Shown here piece by piece: positions 49,687-59,347 of a DNA stretch of 64,000 bases (its first letter is position 1; each line of letters opens with the position of its first letter). The translations under genes and the position numbers were made by a program. Source of the DNA: an uncultured Actinomycetes bacterium (GTDB lineage: Bacteria; Actinomycetota; Thermoleophilia; Solirubrobacterales; 70-9); assembly GCA_946482365.1 (NCBI GenBank), contig CAMLQY010000006.1, forward strand, positions 36,480-100,479, given 5' to 3'. The notes beneath the pieces are model-generated. The model did no database searches. It was not told the origin of the DNA and saw nothing but the letters and a program-made list of their open reading frames with translations.

Positions 49687-50844
49687 ATGGCCCAGATGCC
49701 ACTTCCTACGCAGGATCAGATAACCGAGAAGCTGCGCGCGGTGATCGACCCCGAGCTGCGCCGCTCGATCGTCGAGCTGGGCATGGTGCGCTCGATCGAC
49801 GTCAAGGAAACGGGTCGCGTCGAGGTGGTCGTCTCGCTGACCACTGCGGGCTGCCCGATCCGCTCCCACTTCGAAGAGGCGGTCGCCAAGCAGGTCTCCG
49901 AGCTGGACGGGGTGACCGAGGTTGCGGTCGGCTTCGACGTTCTCTCAGACGAGGAGAAATCGTCGCTGCAGCAGACGCTGGGCCGCGGCAAGCTGCCGGC
50001 CGGCGCGCTGGCGCAGGTGAAGAACGTGATCTGCGTCGCCTCGGGCAAGGGCGGCGTCGGCAAGTCGACGATGACGGCCAACCTGGCCGCCGCGCTGAGC
50101 GCCGAAGGCCACGCCGCGGGCGCGCTGGACTGCGACGTCTACGGCTACTCGATCCCGCGCATGCTCGGCGTCAACCGCAAGCCGGAGGTGAACGGCGAGC
50201 GCAAGATCCTCCCTCTCGAAGCCTCGGGCGGGGTGAAGGTGATGTCGATCGGCTTCTTCGTCGAGGAGAACTCGGCCGTCGTCTGGCGCGGGCCGATGCT
50301 GCACAAGGCGATCCAGCAGTTCCTCGAGGACGTCGCCTGGGGCGAGCTGGAGTACCTGCTGCTCGACCTGCCGCCGGGGACCGGCGACGTCTCGATGACC
50401 CTCGCCCAGCTCCTCCCCCAGGCAAAGTTCCTGATCGTCACCACCCCGCAGCCCGCCGCCCAGAGCGTCGCCAAGCGCGGCGCCGAGATGGCGAAGAAGT
50501 TCGACCTCGAGCTGCTCGGCGCGATCGAGAACATGTCCGGCTTCACCACCCCCCAGGGTGAGCGCATGACGATCTTCGGCGAGGGGGGCGGCCAGCTGCT
50601 GGCCGACGAGCTCGACATCCCCCTGCTCGGCAAGGTGCCGCTCTCGGAGGAGCTGCGCGAGCACGCCGACGCCGGCACGCCGCTGGTCACCTCCGAGCCA
50701 GACTCTCCCGCGGCCCAGGCGATCCGCCAGGCCGCCCGCGGCATCGTGGCCGCGACGCCGCAGGAGCTGCCCGTGCTGCAGGCCGTCCCGGCCGCGGCCG
50801 AGGCGCCGCCGCTCAGCGGCACGCCGCTGCCCGTCGTGCAGTGA
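49687..50844 (+). CDS. Mrp/NBP35-family ATPase, Fe-S cluster carrier
   Basis: The 385-residue protein has an N-terminal MIP18/DUF59 domain (about 1-90: ITEKLRAVIDPELRRSIVEL) and a P-loop ATPase with deviant Walker A GKGGVGKST (120-128) and the DLPPGTGDVSMTLAQLLP block. Family members carry Fe-S clusters for delivery to apoproteins. The usual CxxC pair after ENMS is absent (AIENMSGFTTPQG, 279-291), which is common in actinobacterial homologues and raises the question of how a bridging cluster would bind. ATG 49687. Confidence 0.92.
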   Translation: MAQMPLPTQDQITEKLRAVIDPELRRSIVELGMVRSIDVKETGRVEVVVSLTTAGCPIRSHFEEAVAKQVSELDGVTEVAVGFDVLSDEEKSSLQQTLGRGKLPAGALAQVKNVICVASGKGGVGKSTMTANLAAALSAEGHAAGALDCDVYGYSIPRMLGVNRKPEVNGERKILPLEASGGVKVMSIGFFVEENSAVVWRGPMLHKAIQQFLEDVAWGELEYLLLDLPPGTGDVSMTLAQLLPQAKFLIVTTPQPAAQSVAKRGAEMAKKFDLELLGAIENMSGFTTPQGERMTIFGEGGGQLLADELDIPLLGKVPLSEELREHADAGTPLVTSEPDSPAAQAIRQAARGIVAATPQELPVLQAVPAAAEAPPLSGTPLPVVQ

Positions 50845-50908
50845 GGCCCGCCGCGCCGTGTCCGCCGCTGGACGTGTGCGGGGTCTTCGTCGGTCCCCCT
50901 AGACCCTC

Positions 50909-51562
50909 CTAGTTCGACTTGCGGACAGCCACGGCCGGGAAGGTGGTCGGAACCTCCTGGATGCTCATTCGCTTCACCTCCCTGGACCGCGGCACCTCGA
51001 AGCACATCATCCCGGCGACCACCTCGACGGTCTCCTCGCCGCGAGCCACCCGCTCGCTGCTGCTCGCCTCCGCCTCGAGGATTTCTTCCAGCGCCCTGTC
51101 CTGGATCGCCGCCACCTCGTCGAATCCCTGCCGGTCGAGCCTCATCGAGGTCCTGCTCAGGTGATTGTTGGGCCAGGCATCGAACCTCCCGGCCGCGAAC
51201 GAAGCCGCCGCGTCGGCAAGCAGCAGCTGGACGATCCAGAGCGAGAAGCGCTGCCGGGCCGGCACGCTCAGCTTCTGCCAGGCCTCGTTGCTGACCAGCG
51301 GGCGGACGACCGCCCGGTAGACGTGCTGGAAGGCGCTTCCCACCTCGCGGGTCTCGGCCAGCTCGGCCATTCCCAGCCTGGCCAGCTTCTTGACGTGGTG
51401 GCTTGCCGCCGACGTCGACAGGTCCAGGACGGGGCCGATCTCCTTGGCGCTCGCCGGCCGTTCGGCGAGCAGCGTGAGCGCCTCGATCGTCTTGCCGCAG
51501 GAGACGAGCTTGGCCATCTGCTTGTCGAGCTGCTTCTCCTCGGTGCGTTCCTCTGCCTCCAT
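50909..51562 (-). CDS. ArsR-like winged-helix regulator with C-terminal effector region
   Basis: The 217-residue protein has an N-terminal winged helix (about 15-85): ALTLLAERPASAKEIGPVLD, LSTSAASHHVKKLARLGMAE. The remaining 130 residues form an unclassified helical domain (SFAAGRFDAWPNNHLSRTSM). No metal-binding cysteines are visible in the HTH, so it is not a classical ArsR metal sensor. ATG 51562 has an AAAAGGAGGAGC site. Target unknown. Confidence 0.85.
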   Translation of the reverse strand: MEAEERTEEKQLDKQMAKLVSCGKTIEALTLLAERPASAKEIGPVLDLSTSAASHHVKKLARLGMAELAETREVGSAFQHVYRAVVRPLVSNEAWQKLSVPARQRFSLWIVQLLLADAAASFAAGRFDAWPNNHLSRTSMRLDRQGFDEVAAIQDRALEEILEAEASSSERVARGEETVEVVAGMMCFEVPRSREVKRMSIQEVPTTFPAVAVRKSN

Positions 51563-51720
51563 GCCTGCTCCTCCTTTTGGTACGGGCGGAGTCGACAGCA
51601 TCCCGGCGCACGGGCCGTTTGTCACGCTCAATCCGCAGAGCGGTCAGTCGCCGCTTCTCCGCTATGCGAGATTCGCTTCGTTTAGGCGCGGCGGTGGCCT
51701 AGCGTCGCTGCCGGCGGCGG

Positions 51721-51960
51721 ATGACGGAGGACAGGCGACAGAGAGGACGGGCCCGGAAGCGGCGCGGGCCGGCATGCGCCGCACGCGCACTCGTACTCGC
51801 GGCTATCGTCGCCGGTGGGCTTGGCTCACACGGCGTATCCGCGGACCTGGACGTGACACTGACCGCAAACGACTCACGCATCGGCGCCATCCGCACCTGC
51901 AACCCGGGCGAGGCGATTCGCGCCGCTCGCGGCGAGGCGAGCGGAAAGGAGGAGCGGTGA
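51721..51960 (+). CDS. Possible small exported protein before the methyltransferase
   Basis: A 79-residue frame with a basic start (MTEDRRQRGRARKRRG), a hydrophobic stretch (AARALVLAAIVAGGLGSHGV) and a polar tail. Its stop overlaps the methyltransferase GTG as GTGA, which is the best evidence that it is real. No ribosome site is evident and no family is recognised, so it may be a chance frame. Confidence 0.3.
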   Translation: MTEDRRQRGRARKRRGPACAARALVLAAIVAGGLGSHGVSADLDVTLTANDSRIGAIRTCNPGEAIRAARGEASGKEER

Positions 51961-52727
51961 CGGGCGGCGACCTGGATCCTGCGCGGGCTGCGTACGACGC
52001 CTTCGCGCGCCACTACGACGGCTTCACCGGGACCCTGGACTACGAGCCGTGGCTGGCGGAAGCGCTGCCGTTGCTGGAACGCCGCGGGCTCCGCGGCAAT
52101 CGCCTGCTCGACGTCGGCTGCGGCACCGGCAAGAGCCTCGCCCCGATGCTCGCGCGAGGCTGGCGGTGCCACGGCTGCGACATCTCAGCGGCGATGGTGC
52201 AGCTGGCCCGCGAGAGGGTGGGCGAACGGGCCCGGCTGACGGTCGCCGACATGCGACGCCTGCCGCGGCTGGGCAGCTTCGACCTCGTCTGGTCGCTCAA
52301 CGACTCGGTCAACTACCTGCTCGACTGCGACCAGCTCGAGCTGGCGCTCAGGGGGATGCGGGAGAACCTGGCCGACGAGGGCCTCCTCGCCTTCGACCTC
52401 AACACGCTCCTCTCCTACCGCACCTTCTTCGCCGAACGGCAGGTCGTCGAACACGACGGGCGGCGCCTCGTCTGGCAGGGCGAGGCCTCACGCGAGCAGG
52501 CGCCGGGCTCGATCGCGACCGCCCGCTTCGAAGCCGAGGGCGAGGCGGCGGGCGCCCACGTCCACCGGCAGCGCCACTTCCCCGAGCGGGAGGTCCGCGG
52601 CGCCCTCGGGGGCGCCGGGCTGGAGACCCTCGACGTCCTCGGCCAGGACGAGGAGGGCAGGCTCCACCCCGACCTGGACGAGCTGACTCACGCCAAGGCG
52701 CTGTACGTGGCGCGCAGGGCGCGCTGA
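51957..52727 (+). CDS. Class I SAM-dependent methyltransferase
   Basis: The 256-residue protein has a Rossmann SAM-binding motif LLDVGCGTGKSLAPML (about 45-60), motif HGCDISAAMVQLARERVG and post-I acidic loop, then FDLVWSLNDSVNYLLD. N-terminal AYDAFARHYDGFTG is typical of the methyltransferase-25/11 families acting on small molecules. GTG at 51957 follows a strong AAAGGAGGAG site. Substrate unknown. Confidence 0.88.
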   Translation: MTGGDLDPARAAYDAFARHYDGFTGTLDYEPWLAEALPLLERRGLRGNRLLDVGCGTGKSLAPMLARGWRCHGCDISAAMVQLARERVGERARLTVADMRRLPRLGSFDLVWSLNDSVNYLLDCDQLELALRGMRENLADEGLLAFDLNTLLSYRTFFAERQVVEHDGRRLVWQGEASREQAPGSIATARFEAEGEAAGAHVHRQRHFPEREVRGALGGAGLETLDVLGQDEEGRLHPDLDELTHAKALYVARRAR

Positions 52728-52733
52728 GCACAG

Positions 52734-53006
52734 CTAGGCGGCGGACTTGCTCTTGTAGTAGTCCGCGTTGATCTCGGCGTATTTGGCCCACTCGGCCGGG
52801 AGCTGGTCCTCGGCGAAGCAGGCGTCGACGGGACAGGCCTCGACGCAGGCGTCGCAGTCGATGCACTCGTCCGGGTCGATGTAGAGCATCTCGACCGAGT
52901 CGTAGTCGGGCTCGTCCGGGGTCGGGTGGATGCAGTCGACGGGACATACCTCGACACACGAGTTGTCCTTGGTGCCGATACAAGGCTCGGCGATGACGTA
53001 GGTCAT
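52734..53006 (-). CDS. fdxA: Seven-iron ferredoxin (3Fe-4S/4Fe-4S)
   Basis: The 90-residue protein has the FdxA pattern: CIGTKDNSCVEVCPVDCI (first cluster region), PDEPDYDSVEMLYIDPDECI, then CDACVEACPVDACFAED, and a C-terminal WAKYAEINADYY helix. Spacing fits the 3Fe-4S plus 4Fe-4S actinobacterial FdxA. It can pass electrons to P450s or other oxidoreductases, and two P450s occur in this window; direct pairing is inference. ATG 53006. Confidence 0.95.
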   Translation of the reverse strand: MTYVIAEPCIGTKDNSCVEVCPVDCIHPTPDEPDYDSVEMLYIDPDECIDCDACVEACPVDACFAEDQLPAEWAKYAEINADYYKSKSAA

Positions 53007-53130
53007 TCGAGGCTTTCTCCTGGTTCGTCGTTTCGGTGCAACCGGAGGCTCGCAGGCCCCCGCCAAAGCGCGGGTGCACATTTTACGGATTGTGCGGCGG
53101 ATGGCGCTCCCCCACTAGCATCGGCAAGCG

Positions 53131-54012
53131 ATGCTGCTGCTGACGGGGGCAACGGGAAGCGTTGGGTCGAGGCTGCTGCCGCTCCTGCTGGAGGGGGGCG
53201 AGGACGTGCGCTGCCTGGTGCGCGAGCCGCGGCGGCTGGGCGCGCGGCGGGTGGACGTGCAGATCGCGCTCGGCGACCTCGGCGAGATGTCGGACCCCTA
53301 CCTGGTGCGACAGGCGCTGCGCGGCGTCGACACGGTGGTCCACCTGGCGGCGACGATCCGCGACCAGCCCCCGCACCGAATCGAGGAGCTGAACGGCCTC
53401 GCGACGGTGCGGCTGCTGCGCGCGGCCGAGCGCAGCGGCGTGCGGCGCTTCGTCTTCTTCAGCGCGCTGAACGCCTCCGCCGCCCAGCGCACGCGGTTCT
53501 TTCGCGCCAAGTGGCTTGCGGAGCAGGCCGTGGCGTCCTCCTCCCTGGAGACGACGATCTTCGCCCCCTCGATCGTCTACGACCATTCGGACCCCTGGGT
53601 AACCCTGCTGCGCCGCTTCTCCTTCCTGCCGGTGCTGCCGGTCTCGGGCGACGGCCAGGCGCGCTTCGAGCCGATCTGGGCAAAGGACGCCGCGCGCTGC
53701 GTCGTCGCGGCGCTCGGCCGGGGCGACGAACGGCGCTACGAGCTGGCCGGCCCCGAGAGCCTCGACTACGACGAGATGTCCGACCTCGTCAGCCGCATCG
53801 CCGGCCGGCCCCGGCCCCTCGTCCACCTGCCCCTGCCCCTGGTCCGCTCCGGCCTGATCGCGATCCGCTCCCTTTTCGGCGAGGCCGTGTTCGCTACATG
53901 GGAGGAGGCCGAGCTGATGGAGGTGCCGATGGTCAGCGAGCGCGGCACGGCAGACGCGGAGGAGCTGGGAGTGACGCCGAGAAGGATGGGCGATGTGCTG
54001 GAGGAAAGCTAG
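53131..54012 (+). CDS. Atypical short-chain dehydrogenase (NmrA/NDUFA9-like)
   Basis: The 293-residue protein starts with a dinucleotide-binding motif LLTGATGSVGSRLLPLLL and continues VRCLVREPRRLG, GVDTVVHLAATIRDQ and RFVFFSALNAS. It lacks the full YxxxK catalytic pair, as in complex I NDUFA9-like and NmrA-type sensors, so a redox-sensor or sugar-epimerase-like role is possible. It overlaps the following hydrolase gene by 20 bases. Confidence 0.86.
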   Translation: MLLLTGATGSVGSRLLPLLLEGGEDVRCLVREPRRLGARRVDVQIALGDLGEMSDPYLVRQALRGVDTVVHLAATIRDQPPHRIEELNGLATVRLLRAAERSGVRRFVFFSALNASAAQRTRFFRAKWLAEQAVASSSLETTIFAPSIVYDHSDPWVTLLRRFSFLPVLPVSGDGQARFEPIWAKDAARCVVAALGRGDERRYELAGPESLDYDEMSDLVSRIAGRPRPLVHLPLPLVRSGLIAIRSLFGEAVFATWEEAELMEVPMVSERGTADAEELGVTPRRMGDVLEES

Positions 54013-55075
54013 GCAGGCAGCCGTTCTCACGGCGCTCCTCGCCGGGCTCTTCGCCGGCCAGGCGCGAGCGCTGACCCTCGTGCCGCCGAAGCCGAACGTC
54101 CTCGTCGGCGTCAGCGACCGGGGAACGACGCAGGAGTTCAACGAATTCGCCGGCCTGATGGCGAAGCACCCGGCCCTGCTGGAGACCTTCCACCCCTGGG
54201 GCAACAGCCTCAACGCCGCCTACGAACGCTGGCGCGAAACCGCGACGCGGCCGATCCTGCACATCTCCACCGCCGACGACCAGACCCTGGCGGAGCTGAT
54301 CACGCCGGCGCAGATCGCGCTCGGCTACGGCGACGACTACCTGCTGCAACTCAACGACTTCTTCGCCAAACGCGGGCTCCCCGCCTACATCAGGCCGCTG
54401 GGCGAGCCCAACCGCTGTCTCAACGCCTGGTCGGCGGTCAACTGCGACGGCACCCAGAAGGGCGGCGAACACACGACCGGCTGGTACAAGCAGGCCTTCC
54501 GGCGCATCGTCGCGATCGTGCGCGGCGGGCAGACGCTGGAAGGGGTCAACGCGACGCTGGCGGAAATCGGGCTGCCGCCGGTCAGCCGGACCAAGGGGTC
54601 GCCTCCCACGAGCCTGCCCGCGGCCCCCGTCAGCATCGTCTGGAGCCCGCTGCCGGGGGGCTCGCCGCGGGTGAAGGGCAACTTCCCCGGCAACTACTGG
54701 CCGGGCGCGCGCTGGGTCGACTGGGCCGGCACCGACTTCTACTCCAACTATCCGGCCTGGAAAGACCTCAGCCGCTTCTACGCGGGCAAGCAGTGGAAGG
54801 GCAAGCCGATCGCGCTCACCGAGTGGGCGGTAGCCGGCAAGGACGACCCCCGCTTCGTCAAGCAGCTGATCGCCTGGACGGTGAAGCGCCCGCGAGTGCG
54901 GATGCTCGTCTACTACACCGGCTTCGGCACCGCCGCCGAGAACCCCTACGACCTCGGCCTCTACCCCCGCACGACCAACACCCTGCGCCTCAAGCTCCGC
55001 CGCCCCACCTTCCTCCAATACGCCGAATACAACGCCGGCACTCTGCCACCGCTCCCCCCACCTCCGCCGAAGTAG
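53993..55075 (+). CDS. Secreted GH26-like glycoside hydrolase (paralogue 2)
   Basis: The 360-residue protein has a signal peptide (MCWRKARQAAVLTALLAGLF, cleavage near ARA-LTL) and the same body as the protein at 10074-11144. Candidate catalytic acids are Glu138 in RPLGEPNR and Glu277 in LTEWAVAG. Shared motifs include GVSDRGTTQEFNEFAG, HPALLETFHPWG, GYGDDYL and NRCLNAW. Both have a variable Pro-rich C-terminus. Substrate unknown. ATG 53993 overlaps the SDR gene by 20 bases. The stop (55075) touches the left palindrome that brackets the next gene. Confidence 0.8.
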   Translation: MCWRKARQAAVLTALLAGLFAGQARALTLVPPKPNVLVGVSDRGTTQEFNEFAGLMAKHPALLETFHPWGNSLNAAYERWRETATRPILHISTADDQTLAELITPAQIALGYGDDYLLQLNDFFAKRGLPAYIRPLGEPNRCLNAWSAVNCDGTQKGGEHTTGWYKQAFRRIVAIVRGGQTLEGVNATLAEIGLPPVSRTKGSPPTSLPAAPVSIVWSPLPGGSPRVKGNFPGNYWPGARWVDWAGTDFYSNYPAWKDLSRFYAGKQWKGKPIALTEWAVAGKDDPRFVKQLIAWTVKRPRVRMLVYYTGFGTAAENPYDLGLYPRTTNTLRLKLRRPTFLQYAEYNAGTLPPLPPPPPK

Positions 55076-55129
55076 CCGCCGACGGGCCGATACGTCAAGT
55101 ATGCGTTGACATATCGGCCCATCGGCGGC
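55075..55129. repeat. Palindrome A, left bracket of the AbiEi/DUF559 gene
   Basis: Arms 55075-55098 and 55106-55129 (24 bases, core CCGACGGGCCGATACGTCAA) pair with two C-A mismatches that become G-U pairs in minus-strand RNA; the spacer is 7 bases. The stop codon of the AbiEi/DUF559 gene lies inside. It is an inverted copy of palindrome B at 56040-56086. Confidence 0.9.
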
Positions 55130-56117
55130 GCTGCTCAGCTCTGGCAAGGAGGGAGCGAACAGTTTTGGCGAGCGCTGCAGGTTCCAGAAAGATCTGCTCC
55201 CAGGTGCAGTGAGAAACTTCCCAGCCGGCAAGTTGAAGGCGCTGTTCTCGCTTACGGTCGATCTGGAACGCCGAATCCGTGTCGTGGTAGGTGCGACTGT
55301 CGGCTTCGAGGATCAAGCCTGCTTTCCGCCAGAGGAAGTCCGGCTTCAAGAATCTTCGATCGACGCGCAATGGGACGTTGACCTCCGGCAACGACAGGCC
55401 AGCCTTCTCGCATAGCCGCAGGAACTCTCGCTCCATTTCGCTGCGAGTTCGCTTCGTCTCGGGGCGTATTTCGTCCATAACCATCCGCAATCGAGCTACC
55501 CCCCGACGGCCGCGGTGGCGGCGGATTAGAGCTCTCACCGCAGCGTGGTCGAGAATCCGCAAGACCTCGGCCTCAGATACCGCCTTTCGCAACTCCCAGA
55601 TGGGAGCAACCGCGGCAAAGTCCAGCAATGTTTTCGCCATGGCCGTACAGGCGATCCCCCGGACAGAGGACCGATCGCTCGACGCCAGCATGTCGTCCCG
55701 ATGGGAGGCAATACCCTGCGGCGATCGCCCTCGTCGGGTCGGTGCGGTCACGTCGATAGGGCCGCCACCGGGCCTCCGAAGCCCATACAACTCGGCAGCG
55801 GAGCGATGGGACAAAACCGCCTCAGGTCCGCAGGCCAGCACCGCCGCCATCAACTCACGCTCCCGCGTCAAGGGGACGTGGCCGACTGCATATACCCCCT
55901 CATAAAGCCGGTGAAGTCGCCCTGCCTTAACCCGCCCGTGCGCAGCGGCGCGATTGATCCCAAGCGCCTCCAGCTGCCAAAGCCCCACCACTCCGTGCTG
56001 GCCGGCGCAAATCCGTGCGATCTCCCGATCAACCGGGGGCCGACGGGCCGATACGTCAACACATACTTGACGTATCGGCCCGTCGGCGGGAGGTTCCGGG
56101 GTGGGTATGGGGCGCAT
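55095..56117 (-). CDS. AbiEi-like winged helix + DUF559/Vsr-like endonuclease-fold protein
   Basis: The 340-residue protein has an N-terminal AbiEi-type winged helix (about 30-95: IARICAGQHGVVGLWQLEAL, GRLHRLYEGVYAVGHVPLTR) and a C-terminal DUF559/Vsr-like fold (about 235-325: RTRSEMEREFLRLCEKAGLS, KPDFLWRKAGLILEADSRTY, LQLAGWEVSHCTWEQIF) with a PD-ExK-like LILEADS strand. Proteins of this design are abundant in Thermoleophilia; they may be antitoxin-like or nucleases. The reading frame passes through palindromes at both ends, encoding the N-terminal stretch ADGPIRQVCVDVSARR and the last residues RRWADMSTHT. ATG 56117 lacks a ribosome site. Confidence 0.78.
   Translation of the reverse strand: MRPIPTPEPPADGPIRQVCVDVSARRPPVDREIARICAGQHGVVGLWQLEALGINRAAAHGRVKAGRLHRLYEGVYAVGHVPLTRERELMAAVLACGPEAVLSHRSAAELYGLRRPGGGPIDVTAPTRRGRSPQGIASHRDDMLASSDRSSVRGIACTAMAKTLLDFAAVAPIWELRKAVSEAEVLRILDHAAVRALIRRHRGRRGVARLRMVMDEIRPETKRTRSEMEREFLRLCEKAGLSLPEVNVPLRVDRRFLKPDFLWRKAGLILEADSRTYHDTDSAFQIDRKREQRLQLAGWEVSHCTWEQIFLEPAALAKTVRSLLARAEQRRRWADMSTHT
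56040..56086. repeat. Palindrome B, right bracket of the AbiEi/DUF559 gene
   Basis: Perfect 20-base arms (56040-56059 CCGACGGGCCGATACGTCAA and 56067-56086) with a 7-base spacer CACATAC. It matches the reverse complement of palindrome A over about 50 bases with a few changes. It lies inside the 5' part of the AbiEi/DUF559 reading frame. Confidence 0.92.
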
Positions 56118-56195
56118 GCACCGAGGATGAGGGGCCGCGGCGCGCTGGTGGTGCGCGCAGGGTCACGGAACGGTGCCGGAAGACCTCCGAAATGC

Positions 56196-56223
56196 GAGAG
56201 GCCCGGCGGTTGCCGGGCCTCTC
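56196..56223 (-). terminator. groEL terminator hairpin
   Basis: A perfect 12-bp stem GAGAGGCCCGGC/GCCGGGCCTCTC with a 4-base loop starts 46 bases after the groEL stop. On the minus strand it is followed by CGCATTTC. Confidence 0.82.
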
Positions 56224-56268
56224 GGAAAGCCACTCGCCTGTTAGGGCGAGGATACGCCCGGAGGCGTC

Positions 56269-57915
<1,647 letters not shown>

Positions 57916-57953
57916 TCAGTCCTCCTTGTCTCTAAGTCCTGGTTGGCGGTGGG

Positions 57954-58244
57954 CTAGCCGAGCTTGGCGAGAACGTCCGACTCTTTGAGCACGAGCAGTT
58001 CCTCGTCCTCGACGGTGACCTCGGTGCCCCCGTACTTGGAGTAGAGGACCTCGTCGCCCTCGGCGACGTCGAGGGGGATGCGCTTCTCCCCGTCCTCGTC
58101 CCATTTGCCGTCGCCGACGGCGACGACCTTGCCCTTCTGGGGCTTCTCTTTGGCCGTATCGGGGAGGACGATCCCGCTCGCGGTCGTCTCCTCCTCTTCG
58201 ATCGGCTTCACGATCAGCCGGTCCCCGAGGGGCTTCAGCTTCAT
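57954..58244 (-). CDS. groS: Co-chaperonin GroES (10 kDa)
   Basis: The 96-residue protein starts [20 protein letters not shown] and has the mobile loop [16 protein letters not shown] (about 22-37) and [20 protein letters not shown] at the end. First gene of the groESL operon; ATG 58244 with ACGGAGGTATAC upstream. Controlled by CIRCE. Confidence 0.97.
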   Translation of the reverse strand: MKLKPLGDRLIVKPIEEEETTASGIVLPDTAKEKPQKGKVVAVGDGKWDEDGEKRIPLDVAEGDEVLYSKYGGTEVTVEDEELLVLKESDVLAKLG

Positions 58245-58292
58245 CCGTATACCTCCGTATGGATCAGTAGGGGTTAGAAGTTCGAGACTGGA

Positions 58293-58319
58293 TTGGCACT
58301 CCCCATGTGAGAGTGCCAG
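58293..58319. promoter_or_regulatory. CIRCE operator of groESL
   Basis: TTGGCACTC (58293-58301), nine bases, GAGTGCCAG (58311-58319) matches the CIRCE consensus TTAGCACTC-N9-GAGTGCTAA except for the A3/T7 positions, which are G/C. CIRCE is bound by the HrcA repressor. It lies 49 bases upstream of the groES ATG, in the leader, as usual. hrcA is not in the window. Confidence 0.92.
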
Positions 58320-58359
58320 AGGCCTGAAAGATAGCGAGTTGGGCAAGTCGGGGCGAGCC

Positions 58360-58830
58360 TTAGCCATTGGCGAGCAGGCGGCAGCCCAGGAGGCGCGCTA
58401 TGCCCTCGCCGCCGCGGGCCATCACCCAGTCGTGGTTCCACTTGAATACCGGGCGGCCAACCGGTGCGACCAGGTTCATCCAGGCCTTGGTGGTGGCGAC
58501 GTTCCACTCGTAGAGCACGGCGGTCACGCTGTCGTGCTCGAAGAAGCGCCAGCGGCCGACGCCGGTCAGGTCGCCGACCGCGTCGCCTTCGAGCAGAAAA
58601 GGGTCGATCCGCTTCATCGTCACCTCGAACTCGACCCGGTAGGGAAGCAGGCTCCTCCAGACCATCCGGGCGACGGTGCCGACGTCCCCGTCCTCGCCGC
58701 GCCGGACCAGCTCGGCCCTCTCGACGCCGCGCCACCACTCGGGCCAGCGCGCCTGGTCGTAGATCGCCTCCCAGACCGGCTCGCGGGGGGAATCGAGGAG
58801 CCAGCCGGTGAGGAAGGAATAGTGGGCCAT
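58360..58830 (-). CDS. SRPBCC/polyketide cyclase-like protein
   Basis: The 156-residue protein has the START-like pattern [55 protein letters not shown] and a C-terminal helix ([20 protein letters not shown]). It probably binds a hydrophobic ligand. Start ATG 58830. Confidence 0.85.
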   Translation of the reverse strand: MAHYSFLTGWLLDSPREPVWEAIYDQARWPEWWRGVERAELVRRGEDGDVGTVARMVWRSLLPYRVEFEVTMKRIDPFLLEGDAVGDLTGVGRWRFFEHDSVTAVLYEWNVATTKAWMNLVAPVGRPVFKWNHDWVMARGGEGIARLLGCRLLANG

Positions 58831-58861
58831 TGCGCGATTCCGCCGCGGGCGGCCCGTCCTC

Positions 58862-59266
58862 TCAGTTGTTGCGGGGGGTCTCCCCGTTGCCGAAATGGGC
58901 CCCCGGCGGCTCGACGATCTGCGAGAAGCGGATCACGGTGACGATTTCCTCCGGAGAGACCGGGCGGCCGTAGATCTGCTCGAGGAACTTGGTCTCGTCC
59001 TCGAGGCGGCGGAACTCGGGATTGTCGTGCTCGATGTCCCGCGGCGAGAGCTCGGAGATCCGCTTCACCTCGACGTCGTCGATCACCGCGGTGAAGATCT
59101 TCTCGCGCGGGCTGTGGCGGAACCCGACCGTGATCCAAACGACCTGGCCACGCTCGTACTTGTTGCTCTTGTCGCCGAGGCGGATTGTCGCCGTCTTGCG
59201 CCCCCGCTTGAGCTGGTCGACGAAGATCGGCGAGTAAAAATTGAGTACGTAGATGCCGCCCCTCAC
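58862..59266 (-). CDS. ASCH-domain-like RNA-binding protein
   Basis: The 134-residue protein has an ASCH-like core: VLNFYSPIFVDQLKRGRKTA, TIRLGDKSNKYERGQVVWIT, then IFTAVIDDVEVKRISELSPR. ASCH proteins bind RNA and some hydrolyse modified nucleosides. The GTG at 59266 is favoured because it directly precedes the fold; an ATG at 59311 would add 15 residues. Divergent from the RTX gene. Confidence 0.72.
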   Translation of the reverse strand: MRGGIYVLNFYSPIFVDQLKRGRKTATIRLGDKSNKYERGQVVWITVGFRHSPREKIFTAVIDDVEVKRISELSPRDIEHDNPEFRRLEDETKFLEQIYGRPVSPEEIVTVIRFSQIVEPPGAHFGNGETPRNN

Positions 59267-59347
59267 GCGGGCGAGCGTATCTGACCCTGGACGGGTATTG
59301 GGGACTGGCATCAGGAAACAGCTGCTGCTGCCGATGAAAGGCAGGGA

